Assembly (NCBI GenBank): GCA_017307285.1 | Contig: JAFKFI010000047.1 | Location: forward strand, 1 to 64,000 | Reading direction: 5' to 3' | From: Alphaproteobacteria bacterium | GTDB lineage: Bacteria; Pseudomonadota; Alphaproteobacteria; Acetobacterales; Acetobacteraceae | DNA: 64,000 nt | In this document: piece by piece, positions 37,641 through 47,669 of the stretch | How positions within the stretch are numbered: position 1 is the stretch's first letter | How the letters are laid out: every line of letters begins with the position of its first letter | Notes under the pieces: model-generated | Seen by the model: only the letters and a program-made list of their open reading frames with translations | Databases searched by the model: none | Told to the model about the DNA's origin: nothing | Program-made: the position numbers and the translations under genes

Positions 37641-37726
37641 CCGTCATGACCGGCGCAGGCCGGTCATCCACGACTTTACCGCTGGCAAGCAAAGTCGTGG
37701 ATGGTCGGCCTCCGCCGACCATGACG
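37641..37726. repeat. Dispersed intergenic palindrome, copy 2
   Basis: Left arm 37642-37676 (CGTCATGACCGGCG...CATCCACGACTTT) and right arm 37691-37726 (AAAGTCGTGG...CATGACG) form a long hairpin, each arm holding a nested small hairpin (GACCGGC/GCCGGTC; GGTCGGC/GCCGACC). The right arm matches copy 1 at 17235-17266 over about 28 bases with one or two differences. Fills much of the 279-base gap between the lactonase and antiporter genes. Confidence 0.75.
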
Positions 37727-37826
37727 ATTTCGGATTCAGAGAGATGGGCAGGCAGATCACACGTCCGTCCTCTGCGATCTGACGGCGCCGCTTCTGTGGC
37801 GACATCAGCATGGATATGTTGCGGCG

Positions 37827-39407
37827 ATGGATCCCGTCCTCGTCCTCCACCTCATCCTCGCGCTGCTCGCCGTCGCTGTACTGCTCGCCTTGGCGGCGCG
37901 GCGGCTGCACATCCCGCCATCGGCGGCGTACGTGCTGGGCGGCATGGCGCTGGCCGTGGTTCCTGGCGTGCCGCATCTTGCCCTCGACCCCGACCTGATC
38001 CTGGCACTGTTCCTGCCGCCGCTCCTGCAATCGAGCGCGTTCTTCACCGTCTGGCGTGACTTCCGGGCCAATCTGCGGCCGATCCTGCTGCTGGCGATCG
38101 GATGCGTCGCGTTCACCACGCTGATCGTCGGCGTGGTGCTCAAGCTGCTGGTCCCTGCCCTGCCCTGGGCGGCCTGCTTCGCGCTGGGCGCCATCATCTC
38201 CCCGCCCGACGCGGTCTCGGCCGCATCGGTGCTCGAGCATTTGCGCATTCCCCGCCGGCTGCGGACCATTCTCGAAGGCGAGAGCCTGGTGAACGACGCG
38301 TCGGGCCTGGTGCTCTATCGGTTCGCGGTGGTCGCGGCGCTGACCGGCGCGTTCTCGCCGCTCCCGGCAGCCGCCACCTTTGTCTATGTCGCCGTGGTGG
38401 GGTTGGCGATCGGCTACGGCTTTGGCCGGGTGAGCGCCCTTCTGTTCCGCCGGTTGCACGATCCCAACCTGGAGATCCTCGCGAGCTTCCTGCTGGCATG
38501 GGCAAGCTACATGGCGGCCGAGGCGGTGGAAGCCTCCGGTGTGCTGTCCACGGTCGCCGGCGGGCTGACGATGGGCTGGTACCAGCACGTCGCCTTCACC
38601 TCCGGCACCCGCGTCAAGGCGCGCGCGACCTGGTCGGTCGTGGTGTTCGTGATGGAAGCCCTGGTGTTCGTGCTGATCGGCCTGTCGCTCAATGGCGTGC
38701 TGGCACGCCTCGGCGCGGCCGGCGCGATGGCGCTGCTGCCGCTGGCGTTGCTGATCACGCTGGCACTGACCTTGGCGCGCTTCGCCTGGGTGTTCACCGG
38801 CAGCGCCCTGTCCCGGCTGCTCGCGCGGCGGCAGCGGACCCACGAGCCCGCCTCCCCGCGCGGCACCGTGCTGGTGATCGCCTGGGCTGGAATGCGCGGC
38901 GTGGTCAGCCTCGCGATCGCGCTGGCCTTGCCCGAGAATTTCCCCGGGCGGGACTTGATCCTGTTCCTGACCTTCTTCGTCATCCTGGTGACGGTGCTGG
39001 TGCAGGGCACCACGCTCGGGCCGCTGATCAAGTGGCTCGGGGTCGCCCGGCCGGTCGCCAGCGACGGCGTGCCCCCCGTGGCGGTGGCGCGCGCCGAGCT
39101 GGAGCGCGCGGCGCTGCGCTTGATCGAGGAGCGGGGCAACGATGAGATCGTCGGGCCGATCGCGCGCGACCTGATCCCCGAATTCCGCGAGCGCGCCGGC
39201 CAGGCGGCGCGGACACACGAGGCGGGCGGCGCGGCGCGGGCCGAGCAGACCGCCCGGCTATCGCTTAGGCTCGATGCAATCGAGGTCGCCCGAGAGCGGC
39301 TGGTCGCCATGCATCGTGCCGGCGACATCCATGACGAGGTGATGCTGGTTCTCGAACAGGAGCTCGATTTCGACGAACTGCGCCTGCGCGGCCAGATCGC
39401 CCACTGA
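37827..39407 (+). CDS. CPA1-type Na+/H+ antiporter
   Basis: 526 residues with about 12 membrane segments over residues 1-410 and a hydrophilic C-terminal region of about 110. Conserved transport motifs: ISPPDAVSAASVLEHL, LEGESLVNDASGLVLYR (the ND pair), TVAGGLTMGWYQH and WAGMRGVVSLAIALALP. It exchanges Na+ or K+ for protons across the inner membrane. The charged tail (RAELERAALRLIEERGNDE and on) looks helical and may be regulatory. An ATG at 37810 in another frame is a shadow. Confidence 0.92.
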   Translation: MDPVLVLHLILALLAVAVLLALAARRLHIPPSAAYVLGGMALAVVPGVPHLALDPDLILALFLPPLLQSSAFFTVWRDFRANLRPILLLAIGCVAFTTLIVGVVLKLLVPALPWAACFALGAIISPPDAVSAASVLEHLRIPRRLRTILEGESLVNDASGLVLYRFAVVAALTGAFSPLPAAATFVYVAVVGLAIGYGFGRVSALLFRRLHDPNLEILASFLLAWASYMAAEAVEASGVLSTVAGGLTMGWYQHVAFTSGTRVKARATWSVVVFVMEALVFVLIGLSLNGVLARLGAAGAMALLPLALLITLALTLARFAWVFTGSALSRLLARRQRTHEPASPRGTVLVIAWAGMRGVVSLAIALALPENFPGRDLILFLTFFVILVTVLVQGTTLGPLIKWLGVARPVASDGVPPVAVARAELERAALRLIEERGNDEIVGPIARDLIPEFRERAGQAARTHEAGGAARAEQTARLSLRLDAIEVARERLVAMHRAGDIHDEVMLVLEQELDFDELRLRGQIAH

Positions 39408-39416
39408 ACGGCGGCG

Positions 39417-41663
39417 TCACTGCGGCTGGTGGCGCCTGTCCTCGGACCGGCTGGGCGGCGCTTGGTGAGGTTCGGGCGCGCGCATCACCGGCGGCGCTGC
39501 CGGAGCAGGTGGATGGAAGCTCGGCGGCGTCGGACGGGCGATCTCGGCCGGTGGCCGCGCCGGAGCGGGAGCCGCCACCGGTGGCGGATGGAAGCTCGGT
39601 GCCTGCGGCGGATGCATCGCCAGCGCTGGCGGAGCCGGATGCGCGGGCGCGGCGGGCGGATGGAAGGCCGGCGTCGGACTCGGTTGGTGGATCGCCTGTG
39701 GCGCGGAGGGCGCGAGATGCTGGGGCGGATGCGTGGGTTCCGCCGGGCGGTTGAATTCACGCGGCGGCGCTTGCCGGAGATTGGCTTGCGGCGGGGGCCT
39801 CGGATGCGGCTCGGCCGGGCCGCGCGGCGGGACTGTGGCGGACGGGTGCGCAGGGGTCGCGATCGCGGGCGGATGCCCGGCCGTGTGCGTCGATCCGTGC
39901 TCGCCGGCGGCCGGCGGAGCGTGCGCGACGGCCGGTGGAACCGGTCGCGGCGCCGCGTTCGTTACCGTGCCGGGCGCATGGTGCACGATCGCCGGCCCCG
40001 GCGCGCTGCCCGGCGCGGTCGGCGCCGCATGCAAGCCGGGTGTCGCGAGCGGTGGCAGCGGCGACCGGCCGGCCGGGCCGGGATGCGGCGCCCTCGGCAC
40101 CGGCGCCGTTCCATTGGGGACCGTTCCATTGACGGCTGCACCGCGGAGGGCGGGATTGTGCGGCCGCACGGCACCCGGATGGAAAGCGCCCGCGGTGATC
40201 GCCGGTCCCGGAGCGGGCGGCCGCGCGGGCGCGGCAACACCCGCCGGCGGCGGCTTCAGGTGCAGCCGGCCAGCGAGGCCAGGCGAGATCCCCGCTGTCG
40301 CGGTCGTCGGCGCCACCGGCACGCGGCCGATAACGGGGCGGGCATGACCGAGTTGCGCCGTCGGGATCGGCCGCGCGACGGCGGCGATCGGCCGCGACGC
40401 CGCCATCGCGGCGGCCGGCACGGCGGTCGCGGCGACCCGGTTGACGTAGTTGTTGACCGTCACGTTGGTGATCCGGGTGTTGCTGATGGTGGTGACGTTC
40501 GGCACCAGCCGCGCGTTGACGCCGCGCAGATAGTTCGGGCTGGAGTGATACCACGGCCGATACACCTCGCGCGGCCCAAGCGGCAGCCAGCCGACGGCAA
40601 GCGCGCCCAATGCCCCCACCGCCACACCAGTAGCGACAGCGGCGCCAGGCTCGAAGAAGCTGACCAGCGCGGGCGCGTAGATCGGCGGCGGCGCCTCGGC
40701 GACGGTGTATTCGGCTGGCACCCAGGCCCAGCGCCCGTCGATCGCTACCCAGCGCCCATAGTGGAACGGCGCGAAGCCCCAAGGGGCGGCGTCAACCCAA
40801 GTCCAGCCCCACGGCTCGACATAGGCCCAGTGGCCCTCGCGATAGGGCACCCAGCCCGACGCGACCTCGGGGTACCAGACCGTGCCGTATTGCGGCGAGG
40901 ACTGCCATTCGCCGTAATTGGCCAGATCCTCCCCTCCGGACATCTCGGCGACCACGACAGGCGGCGCCACCGGCTTCGGGCGCGGCGCGGGACGCGCGAT
41001 CTTGCGCTCCGCCTCCAATAGCGCGGTGACGAAGGCGTCGGGCTGGGCCGGCTCGATCTTGGCTTGGAAATTCTCGTTGCCGGTGATCACTGCCATCTGG
41101 TTGGCGCCGACCTGCTGGGACAGATTATCGGCGGCGATCTCCGCCGTGCCCTCGAGCACCGTAACAGTCGTGGGATGCTCGGTGTCGCCGGCGACCACCG
41201 CGTAGCGCCCCGGCGTGCGGATCGTGACGACGCCGCGCGGCGTCTGCACCACATCGGTCTCGCCATCGGCGAGGCGGCGCACGCGCAGATAGACCTCGCC
41301 CTGCGGCTCGGTCGCGATCAGGGATTTTTCATCGAGCGTGTCGAGGTCGAGCTCGGTCTGCTCGGCCATCACGAGCCGCGTCCCCGCCGTCTCGATCTCC
41401 GCCTGGGCGCCGGGCTCGGTCCAGAACGCATTGCCCGAGGTCACAGGATAGTTGAGCGTCGCCGGTTCCCAATGGTCCTCGTCGGCGGTGTGGAAGGAGA
41501 CGGTGCCGTTGATTTGCGCCAGCCGGCCCACGCGTGCCGGCGGATCGCCTGGCTGTGGAGCGAGCGAGGGCGCGATGCCGGCGAAGGAGGCCGCCGGAGC
41601 CAAGGTCAGTGATAGGGCCACGGCGAGGGAGATCAGGCGGAACAGCGTCGGGTGCAGGGTCAC
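39417..41663 (-). CDS. FecR-domain/DUF6600 exported protein with Pro/His-rich tail
   Basis: 748 residues. Signal peptide (LISLAVALSLTLAPAASFAG), a FecR-like domain at about 43-215 (GRLAQINGTVSFHTADED; VQTPRGVVTIRTPGRYAVVAGD), and a DUF6600 region at about 255-330 rich in W/Y/G (YGTVWYPEVASGWVPYREGHW; WGWTWVDAAPWGFAPFHYGRW; RWAWVPAEY). Residues 430-748 are Pro/Ala/His-rich with recurring FHPP and MHPP units, perhaps metal binding. Function unknown. It converges on the antiporter gene (9-base gap) and lies 72 bases downstream of kdpE. Confidence 0.82.
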   Translation of the reverse strand: MTLHPTLFRLISLAVALSLTLAPAASFAGIAPSLAPQPGDPPARVGRLAQINGTVSFHTADEDHWEPATLNYPVTSGNAFWTEPGAQAEIETAGTRLVMAEQTELDLDTLDEKSLIATEPQGEVYLRVRRLADGETDVVQTPRGVVTIRTPGRYAVVAGDTEHPTTVTVLEGTAEIAADNLSQQVGANQMAVITGNENFQAKIEPAQPDAFVTALLEAERKIARPAPRPKPVAPPVVVAEMSGGEDLANYGEWQSSPQYGTVWYPEVASGWVPYREGHWAYVEPWGWTWVDAAPWGFAPFHYGRWVAIDGRWAWVPAEYTVAEAPPPIYAPALVSFFEPGAAVATGVAVGALGALAVGWLPLGPREVYRPWYHSSPNYLRGVNARLVPNVTTISNTRITNVTVNNYVNRVAATAVPAAAMAASRPIAAVARPIPTAQLGHARPVIGRVPVAPTTATAGISPGLAGRLHLKPPPAGVAAPARPPAPGPAITAGAFHPGAVRPHNPALRGAAVNGTVPNGTAPVPRAPHPGPAGRSPLPPLATPGLHAAPTAPGSAPGPAIVHHAPGTVTNAAPRPVPPAVAHAPPAAGEHGSTHTAGHPPAIATPAHPSATVPPRGPAEPHPRPPPQANLRQAPPREFNRPAEPTHPPQHLAPSAPQAIHQPSPTPAFHPPAAPAHPAPPALAMHPPQAPSFHPPPVAAPAPARPPAEIARPTPPSFHPPAPAAPPVMRAPEPHQAPPSRSEDRRHQPQ

Positions 41664-41735
41664 GGGCTTATTCCTCGATCGCGCACGCCGCAGTGTGGGC
41701 CGAGAAGATGGTCAAATCGCGACGGCGGCCGAAGT

Positions 41736-42428
41736 TCACACCCGCGGCTCGGAGCCGAGCAGGCGATAGCCGACCCCCGGCTCGGTCTTGATCAGCCGCG
41801 CCCCGGCGGGTCCGAGCTTTTGCCGCAGCTGGCCGACATAGACGCGCAAATATTGCACGTCATCGACATGCGCCGGACCCCACACGGCGGTCAGCAACTG
41901 GCGATGGGTCAGGACGCGATCGACGTTGCGTACCAGCAGGCTGAGGAGATCGTATTCGCGGGGGCTGAGCTGTACCGGCGCGCCGCAGACGGTCACCCGA
42001 CGATGCTCCAGATCGACCGCCACGCCCTCCCCGTGCCAGACCTCCGCCACACCCTCGCGTGAGCGGGCGTGGCGCAGGGCGGCGCGGATGCGGGCGAGCA
42101 ACTCGCCGACGCCGAACGGCTTCTCCACGTAGTCGTCAGCTCCGGCGTCCAGCGCAGCAATCTTCTCGGCCTCGCGGTCGCGCGCCGAAAGCACGATTGC
42201 GGGCACGGCGCTGAACCCGCGAAGCCGGCGCAGAACCTCCTGGCCGTCGAGGTCCGGAAGACCGAGATCGAGCAGGATCACCTCCGGCGCGCGAGAGGCC
42301 GCCAGCCGCAAACCGTTCGCCGCGTCCGTCGCCTGCTCGACCCGGTACCCCGCGGCCTCCAGGGCAGGGCGCAAAAAGCGATGGATCTGCGGCTCGTCGT
42401 CGATGACGAGGATCACGGCGCCGCTCAT
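41736..42428 (-). CDS. kdpE: Potassium response regulator KdpE
   Basis: 230 residues. OmpR-type: receiver with Asp54 (ILLDLGLPDLDG) and Lys in YVEKPFGVGELLARIRAALR, then a winged-helix DNA-binding domain (LSPREYDLLSLLVRNVDRVLTHRQLL; YLRVYVGQLRQKLG). It activates the kdp operon at low K+ or turgor stress. The start overlaps kdpD as ATGA. Confidence 0.95.
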   Translation of the reverse strand: MSGAVILVIDDEPQIHRFLRPALEAAGYRVEQATDAANGLRLAASRAPEVILLDLGLPDLDGQEVLRRLRGFSAVPAIVLSARDREAEKIAALDAGADDYVEKPFGVGELLARIRAALRHARSREGVAEVWHGEGVAVDLEHRRVTVCGAPVQLSPREYDLLSLLVRNVDRVLTHRQLLTAVWGPAHVDDVQYLRVYVGQLRQKLGPAGARLIKTEPGVGYRLLGSEPRV

Positions 42429-45073
42429 GGCGCGCCCGGCAGTCGGAGCGTGACGATTGTGCCCGGCGAGCCGTCGACCGGCAGGTCGGTGCGCGGGCTT
42501 TCGGCGCGGATGCCGCCGCCCATCGCCTCCACCAGCCCGCGCGCGATAGCGAGACCCAGGCCGGTGCCGGGCGCGACCTGGTCGCCCCGTCGGGCCCGGT
42601 AGAAGCTGTCGAACACGTGCGGCAAATCCTCGGCCGCGATGCCGACGCCCTCGTCGGCCACCGCAATCTCGACCTGGTCGCCGACGACCGACGCGCGGAT
42701 CGAGGGCGCGCTGCCGAGACTGCCGTATTTCACCGCGTTCTCGATCACGTTGACCAGCGCCTGTTCGAGCAGCGCCGGGTCAGCGAGCACCTGTATCGCA
42801 GGTTGGGCAAGATTGACCGGGGCAAACGCCGCGTCGGGCACGCGGCCGATGGCGAGCTCGATGACCTCGCCAACCGATGCGGGAAGGATGCGGGGGCGGA
42901 TTTCGCCGCTTTCGAGCCGCGTCAGTTCCATGATGTCGGCAAGGAAACGGGTCATCCGCGCCACGTCGTGCTCGATGCCGGCCAGGAGGTCGGCTCGGGT
43001 CGCCTCCGGCAGCGTGTCCCACGCGCCGCGCAGCGTGCCCGCCGCGCCGCGTATGCCGGTCAACGGAGTGCGCAGATCGTGGCTGAGGGAGTTGAGCAAG
43101 GCCGTGCGCAGGCGCTGCGTTTCCTCTGCCGCCTCCGCTCGCGCCGCCTGCCCGGTCAGGCGCACGCGCTCCAAGGCCGCCGCTGCCTGGTCGGCCAAGG
43201 TGTCGAGGGCTTGCAGGCATGGCCCATTGGAGGCGTCGGCAAGATCTACGCCGAGAACCGCGAGCCGTCCGCGAGCGGTGCGCAGCGGCAGGAACCGCCA
43301 TGCCGCGCCCGGCAGGGTCGCGGTGCCGCGCCCGGTCGGCTCGCCATGCGTCCAGCTGCGCCGCGCCGCCGCCCATCCTCCCTGGTCGATCGTGCCGTCC
43401 GCACCCTCCGGCTCGACTGCCGCGACATGCAGTTCCTGTTGCTGACCCTCGCCGCCGGCCAGGACAGCGGCTGGCCCATCGATGACGGCAGCAGCCTGTC
43501 GGGCGATTTCGGCCAGCAATGCCGCCTCCGTCGTGGGCTCGCCGAGCTTGCGGCTGAACGCGCCGATGCGCCGCAGGCCATCGATCCGCGCCTGCCCTGC
43601 CCGCGCTTCGGCCCGCAGGCGGCCCGCCAGAACGCCGGTGACGCTGGCGACGATGAGGAACACGGCGAGCCCGATCGCGTCATGCGGGTTGGCGATGGTG
43701 ATGGTATGGATCGGCGGGATGAAAAAGAAATCCCACGCCAAAAAACCGATCGCCGCCGTGTAGAGCGCGAGGCGCAGCCCCTGGAGCGTGGCGGCACCGA
43801 CGACGGCGGCGAGAAACACCATGCCGAGCGCTTCCTGCGGGACCATCGCGCTCAGCAGCAGGCCGGCCCCAGTCACGCCGGCGACCAGTGCCGTTGCTCC
43901 CAACCAGGGCACCCAGCTGGCGGCTCCCGCCGGCGACGATGGAGCGGGCCGCCGCACGAGGGCCGGCGATGGCGTGACGTGCAGCGCGAATTCGGGCGTG
44001 CGGCGCAACAGCTGATAACCGAGGGTGCGGCCAAACCAGCGCCGCCAGAACGGTGCCGGTGCACGGCCAATGACCAGATGGGTGACGTTGCGCGCCCGCG
44101 CGACATCGAGGGCCACTCGGACGAGATTGGGGCCGGCGCGCGTCTCCACCTCGGCGCCGAGCTGGGTGGCAAGCGCCAGCGACGGCCGGCGGTCGGGCGA
44201 GTCGGTCGCACGCTCGACATGCAGCACGATCCACGGTGCCCGCAGCGCGTCGGCAAGCCGCTTCGCATAGCGGATCACCGCCTGGCCCGCCGCATCGGGG
44301 CCGACCAGCGCCAGCACCCGGTCGCGCGTCGGCCACGGCCCGGCCACGCGGTTCGCCCGCATCCAGTCGCGCACGTGCTCGTCCACATGCTCGGCGACGC
44401 GGCGCAGCGCGATCTCGCGCAGTGCGCCAAGATTGCCCTCCTTGAAGAAGCCCTCGAGCGCGCGTTCCGCGACGTCGGCGCGGTAGATGTGGCCCGCCTT
44501 CAGCCGCTCGCGCAGCGCGGCCGGCGTCAGATCGACCAGCTCGATCTCGTCGGCGAGCTCCAGCACGCGGTCGGGCAGCGTCTCCGTCACGCGCACGCCG
44601 GCGATGCGGGCGATGTCTTCGTTGAGGCTTTCCAGATGCTGCACGTTGAGCGTCGCCCAGACGTCGAGACCGGCGGCGAGCATCTCCTCCACGTCCTCCC
44701 ATCGCTTGGCGTGGCGGCTGCCGGGCGCATTGCTGTGGGCGAGCTCATCCACCAGCAGCAAGCCGGGGCGGCGGGCGAGCGCCTCGTCGAGATCGAATTC
44801 TGCCAGATCCTGGCCGCGATACGGCATTCGGCGGAGCGGCAGCTCGGGGATGCCCTTGGCCTGCTCGCCCGTCTCGGCGCGTCCGTGCGTTTCGATCACG
44901 CCGGCGAGCACGTTCACGCCTTCGCCCTGTCGGCGCTTGGCTTGACTGAGCATCTCCCACGTCTTGCCTACGCCGGGTGCGGCACCGAGGAAAATCTTCA
45001 GCCGGCCACGCCCTTCTCGCGCGGTCGCGGCCAGCAGCGCATCGGGATTCGGGCGGTCCTGCTCCATCCCCAC
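42425..45073 (-). CDS. kdpD: Potassium sensor kinase KdpD
   Basis: 882 residues from GTG 45073; ATG 45067 two codons later is equally possible. N-terminal KdpD domain with Walker A (FLGAAPGVGKTWEML) and DELAHSNAPGSRHAKRWEDV, a USP-like domain (about 245-370), four membrane helices (about 390-490; DUF4118), GAF-like region, HisKA with His in LLNSLSHDLRTPLTGIRG, and HATPase ([34 protein letters not shown]). It senses K+ limitation and phosphorylates KdpE. It starts 3 bases after the kdpC stop. Confidence 0.95.
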   Translation of the reverse strand: MGMEQDRPNPDALLAATAREGRGRLKIFLGAAPGVGKTWEMLSQAKRRQGEGVNVLAGVIETHGRAETGEQAKGIPELPLRRMPYRGQDLAEFDLDEALARRPGLLLVDELAHSNAPGSRHAKRWEDVEEMLAAGLDVWATLNVQHLESLNEDIARIAGVRVTETLPDRVLELADEIELVDLTPAALRERLKAGHIYRADVAERALEGFFKEGNLGALREIALRRVAEHVDEHVRDWMRANRVAGPWPTRDRVLALVGPDAAGQAVIRYAKRLADALRAPWIVLHVERATDSPDRRPSLALATQLGAEVETRAGPNLVRVALDVARARNVTHLVIGRAPAPFWRRWFGRTLGYQLLRRTPEFALHVTPSPALVRRPAPSSPAGAASWVPWLGATALVAGVTGAGLLLSAMVPQEALGMVFLAAVVGAATLQGLRLALYTAAIGFLAWDFFFIPPIHTITIANPHDAIGLAVFLIVASVTGVLAGRLRAEARAGQARIDGLRRIGAFSRKLGEPTTEAALLAEIARQAAAVIDGPAAVLAGGEGQQQELHVAAVEPEGADGTIDQGGWAAARRSWTHGEPTGRGTATLPGAAWRFLPLRTARGRLAVLGVDLADASNGPCLQALDTLADQAAAALERVRLTGQAARAEAAEETQRLRTALLNSLSHDLRTPLTGIRGAAGTLRGAWDTLPEATRADLLAGIEHDVARMTRFLADIMELTRLESGEIRPRILPASVGEVIELAIGRVPDAAFAPVNLAQPAIQVLADPALLEQALVNVIENAVKYGSLGSAPSIRASVVGDQVEIAVADEGVGIAAEDLPHVFDSFYRARRGDQVAPGTGLGLAIARGLVEAMGGGIRAESPRTDLPVDGSPGTIVTLRLPGAP

Positions 45074-45076
45074 ATG

Positions 45077-45634
45077 TTAGCGCGCGGGCTGCGCATCCAG
45101 CGCAAGGTTCAGCAGCAAGACGTTGATCCTCGGCTCCCCGATCAAGCCGAACAGCCGCCCTTCGGTGTGCGCGGCCACCAGTCCTTCCACCTCGGCCTTG
45201 GATAGTCCACGCGCCGCCGCGACGCGGGCGACCTGGCGCTCGGCGTTGTCCGGCGAGATATGCGGGTCGAGCCCCGAGGCGGAGGTGGTCACGACATCCG
45301 CCGGAACCGGCGCCGGGCCGGCCTTGGCCATGTCGCGCTGCACGCGGTCGACGAGCGCCTTGGAGGTCGCAGCCAGATTCGAGCCCCCGGACGCATCGGC
45401 GTTGTAGGGGTCGGGGGTCGTGGCCGACGGCCTCGGGTGAAAGTATTTTTCTCCAGTGAAGCTCTGCCCGACGAGCGCCGACCCGACCACCCGCCCGTCG
45501 CGCATGACGAGGGAGCCACCGGCCTGAGTGGGAAACGCGGCCGACCCAAGACCCACCATGCCAAGTGGAAACATCACCCCGAGGAGCAGCGTGAACGCAG
45601 CCACGAGGACGAGCGCCGGGCGAAGATGCGACAT
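45077..45634 (-). CDS. kdpC: Potassium-transporting ATPase subunit KdpC
   Basis: 185 residues, usual length. One N-terminal membrane segment (RPALVLVAAFTLLLGVMFPLGMVGL), then the periplasmic KdpC pattern GRVVGSALVGQSFTGEKYFHPRPSA, SGSNLAATSKALVDR-like sequence and TTSASGLDPHISPDNAERQVARVA. It stabilises the KdpFABC complex and ATP binding. It lies one base after the kdpB stop. Confidence 0.95.
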   Translation of the reverse strand: MSHLRPALVLVAAFTLLLGVMFPLGMVGLGSAAFPTQAGGSLVMRDGRVVGSALVGQSFTGEKYFHPRPSATTPDPYNADASGGSNLAATSKALVDRVQRDMAKAGPAPVPADVVTTSASGLDPHISPDNAERQVARVAAARGLSKAEVEGLVAAHTEGRLFGLIGEPRINVLLLNLALDAQPAR

Positions 45635-45635
45635 G

Positions 45636-47669
45636 TCAGGCGAACCCCAAAGCGGTGAGAATGACGTCGATCAGCTTGATGCCGGCGAACGGTGCGACGA
45701 GGCCGCCGAGGCCGTAGATCAGCAGGTTGCGGCGCAGTAGCTGGGCCGCGCCCATCGGCGCGAACCGCACCCCGCGGAGGGCGAGCGGCACCAGCGCCAC
45801 GATGATGAACGCGTTGAAGATCACCGCCGACAGGATGGCGCTCTGCGGCGAGGTCAGGTGCATGACGTTGAGCGCCTGCAGCTCTGGATAGGTGGCGACG
45901 AAGATCGCCGGCAGGATGGCAAAATACTTGCTCACATCGTTGGCGATGCTGAACGTCGTCAGGCTGCCGCGCGTGATCAGCAGCTGCTTGCCGATCTCCG
46001 CCACCTCGATCAACTTGGTCGGATCGCTGTCGAGATCGACCATGTTGCCGGCCTCGCGCGCCGCTTGTGTGCCGGACTGCATGGCGACGCCGACATCGGC
46101 CTGCGCCAGCGCGGGTGCGTCGTTGGTGCCGTCGCCGCACATTGCCACCAGCCGGCCCTCAGCCTGCACGCGACGGATGTAGCCGAGCTTGTCCTGCGGC
46201 GTGGCCTGGGCCAGGAAATCGTCGACGCCGGCCTCGGACGCGATCGCGGCCGCAGTGACGGGGTTGTCGCCGGTGATCATCACCGTGCGGATGCCCATGC
46301 GCCGCAGGGCCGCGAACCGCTCGCGGATGCCAGGCTTTACGATGTCCTTGAGCTCGATAGCGCCGAACAGCTGCCCGTCGACGGCGACGGCGAGCGGTGT
46401 CCCGCCGGAGCGCGCGATGCGATCCGCCGCGGCGGTAAAGGCGGCAGGCGCGGCGCCGCCGGTCAGCGCCAGCACGCTATCCACGGCGCCCTTGCGCCAG
46501 GCGCGGCCGCCTGCGTCGAGGCCCGACAGCCGCGTGTTGGCGCTGAACGGCACGGTACGCGCGTCGTCCGGCTCGTCGGGGGCGATACCATGCCGGTCGC
46601 GCACGTAGGCGAGGATCGAGCGGCCCTCGGGCGTGCCGTCGCCGAGGCTCGCCAGCACCGCCGCTTCGGCCAGCGACCGCTCCTCGATACCCGGCACCGG
46701 ATAGAGCCCCGCCGCCATGCGGTTGCCGAAGGTGATCGTGCCGGTCTTGTCGAGCAGCAGCGTATCCACGTCGCCCGCCGCCTCGACCGCCCGGCCGGAG
46801 GTGGCGACCACGTTGAACCGCACCAGCCGGTCCATCCCCGCGATGCCGATGGCGGATAGCAGCCCGCCGATGGTGGTCGGGATCAAGGTCACGAGCAGCG
46901 CACACAGCACCGGCACACCGAGGACCGTGCCGGAATAGCGGGCAAGCCCGACCAGTGTGACGACCGCGATCAGGAAGATGATCGTGAGGCCGGCGAGCAG
47001 GATGTCGAGCGCGATCTCATTCGGCGTCTTACGACGCGACGCGCCCTCCACCAGGCCGATCATGCGGTCGAGGAACGTGCTGCCCGGTTCCGCCGTGATG
47101 CGGACGACGAGCCAGTCGGAGACGACCAGCGTGCCGCCCGTCACCGCCGAGCGGTCGCCGCCCGCCTCGCGGATCACCGGCGCGCTTTCGCCCGTCACCG
47201 CGCTCTCGTTCACGCTGGCAACACCCTCCACCACCTCGCCGTCGGACGGGATGAGGTCGCCGGCCTCGACCAGCACGAGCTCGCCGCGTTCGAGTGTCGA
47301 CGCGGGTGTCGGCTTGAACAGCGCGCGGTCATCGGGACGCAGCAGCACCTTGGCCATCGCGTCGCTGCGGGCCCGGCGCAGGCTTTCCGCCCGCGCCCGG
47401 CCGCGGCCCTCGGCCACTGCCTCCGCGAATGTCGCGAACAGCACGGTCAGCCACAGCCCGGCGGCAATAGCGAGGGCGAACGCGGCGGGCTCGCCGCTCA
47501 CCAGGTTGCGCGCGCCGAGCACCGCGACGAGCAGAGCCACGATTTCGGTGACGAAGATCACCGGGTTGCGCATCAAACTCACCGGGTTGAGCTTGACGAA
47601 AGAGTCGGCCGTCGCGCGGCGCAGAATGCGGCCGTCGAACAGGCGAATCGCCTCGGCATCTTGCGCCAT
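45636..47669 (-). CDS. kdpB: Potassium-transporting P-type ATPase subunit KdpB
   Basis: 677 residues. P-type ATPase: TGES loop with the inhibitory Ser ([11 protein letters not shown]), the phosphorylated Asp in [13 protein letters not shown], the N-domain Lys in [21 protein letters not shown] and [21 protein letters not shown]. It hydrolyses ATP to drive K+ uptake through KdpA. The ATG overlaps the kdpA stop by one base (TGATG). Confidence 0.97.
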   Translation of the reverse strand: MAQDAEAIRLFDGRILRRATADSFVKLNPVSLMRNPVIFVTEIVALLVAVLGARNLVSGEPAAFALAIAAGLWLTVLFATFAEAVAEGRGRARAESLRRARSDAMAKVLLRPDDRALFKPTPASTLERGELVLVEAGDLIPSDGEVVEGVASVNESAVTGESAPVIREAGGDRSAVTGGTLVVSDWLVVRITAEPGSTFLDRMIGLVEGASRRKTPNEIALDILLAGLTIIFLIAVVTLVGLARYSGTVLGVPVLCALLVTLIPTTIGGLLSAIGIAGMDRLVRFNVVATSGRAVEAAGDVDTLLLDKTGTITFGNRMAAGLYPVPGIEERSLAEAAVLASLGDGTPEGRSILAYVRDRHGIAPDEPDDARTVPFSANTRLSGLDAGGRAWRKGAVDSVLALTGGAAPAAFTAAADRIARSGGTPLAVAVDGQLFGAIELKDIVKPGIRERFAALRRMGIRTVMITGDNPVTAAAIASEAGVDDFLAQATPQDKLGYIRRVQAEGRLVAMCGDGTNDAPALAQADVGVAMQSGTQAAREAGNMVDLDSDPTKLIEVAEIGKQLLITRGSLTTFSIANDVSKYFAILPAIFVATYPELQALNVMHLTSPQSAILSAVIFNAFIIVALVPLALRGVRFAPMGAAQLLRRNLLIYGLGGLVAPFAGIKLIDVILTALGFA

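Noticed and set aside
42617-45205. 862-codon open frame opposite kdpD
   Set aside because: It is antisense to an unmistakable KdpD with all motifs; long open antisense frames are expected in DNA this rich in G+C, and the translation is Arg/Gln/His-rich without known domains.
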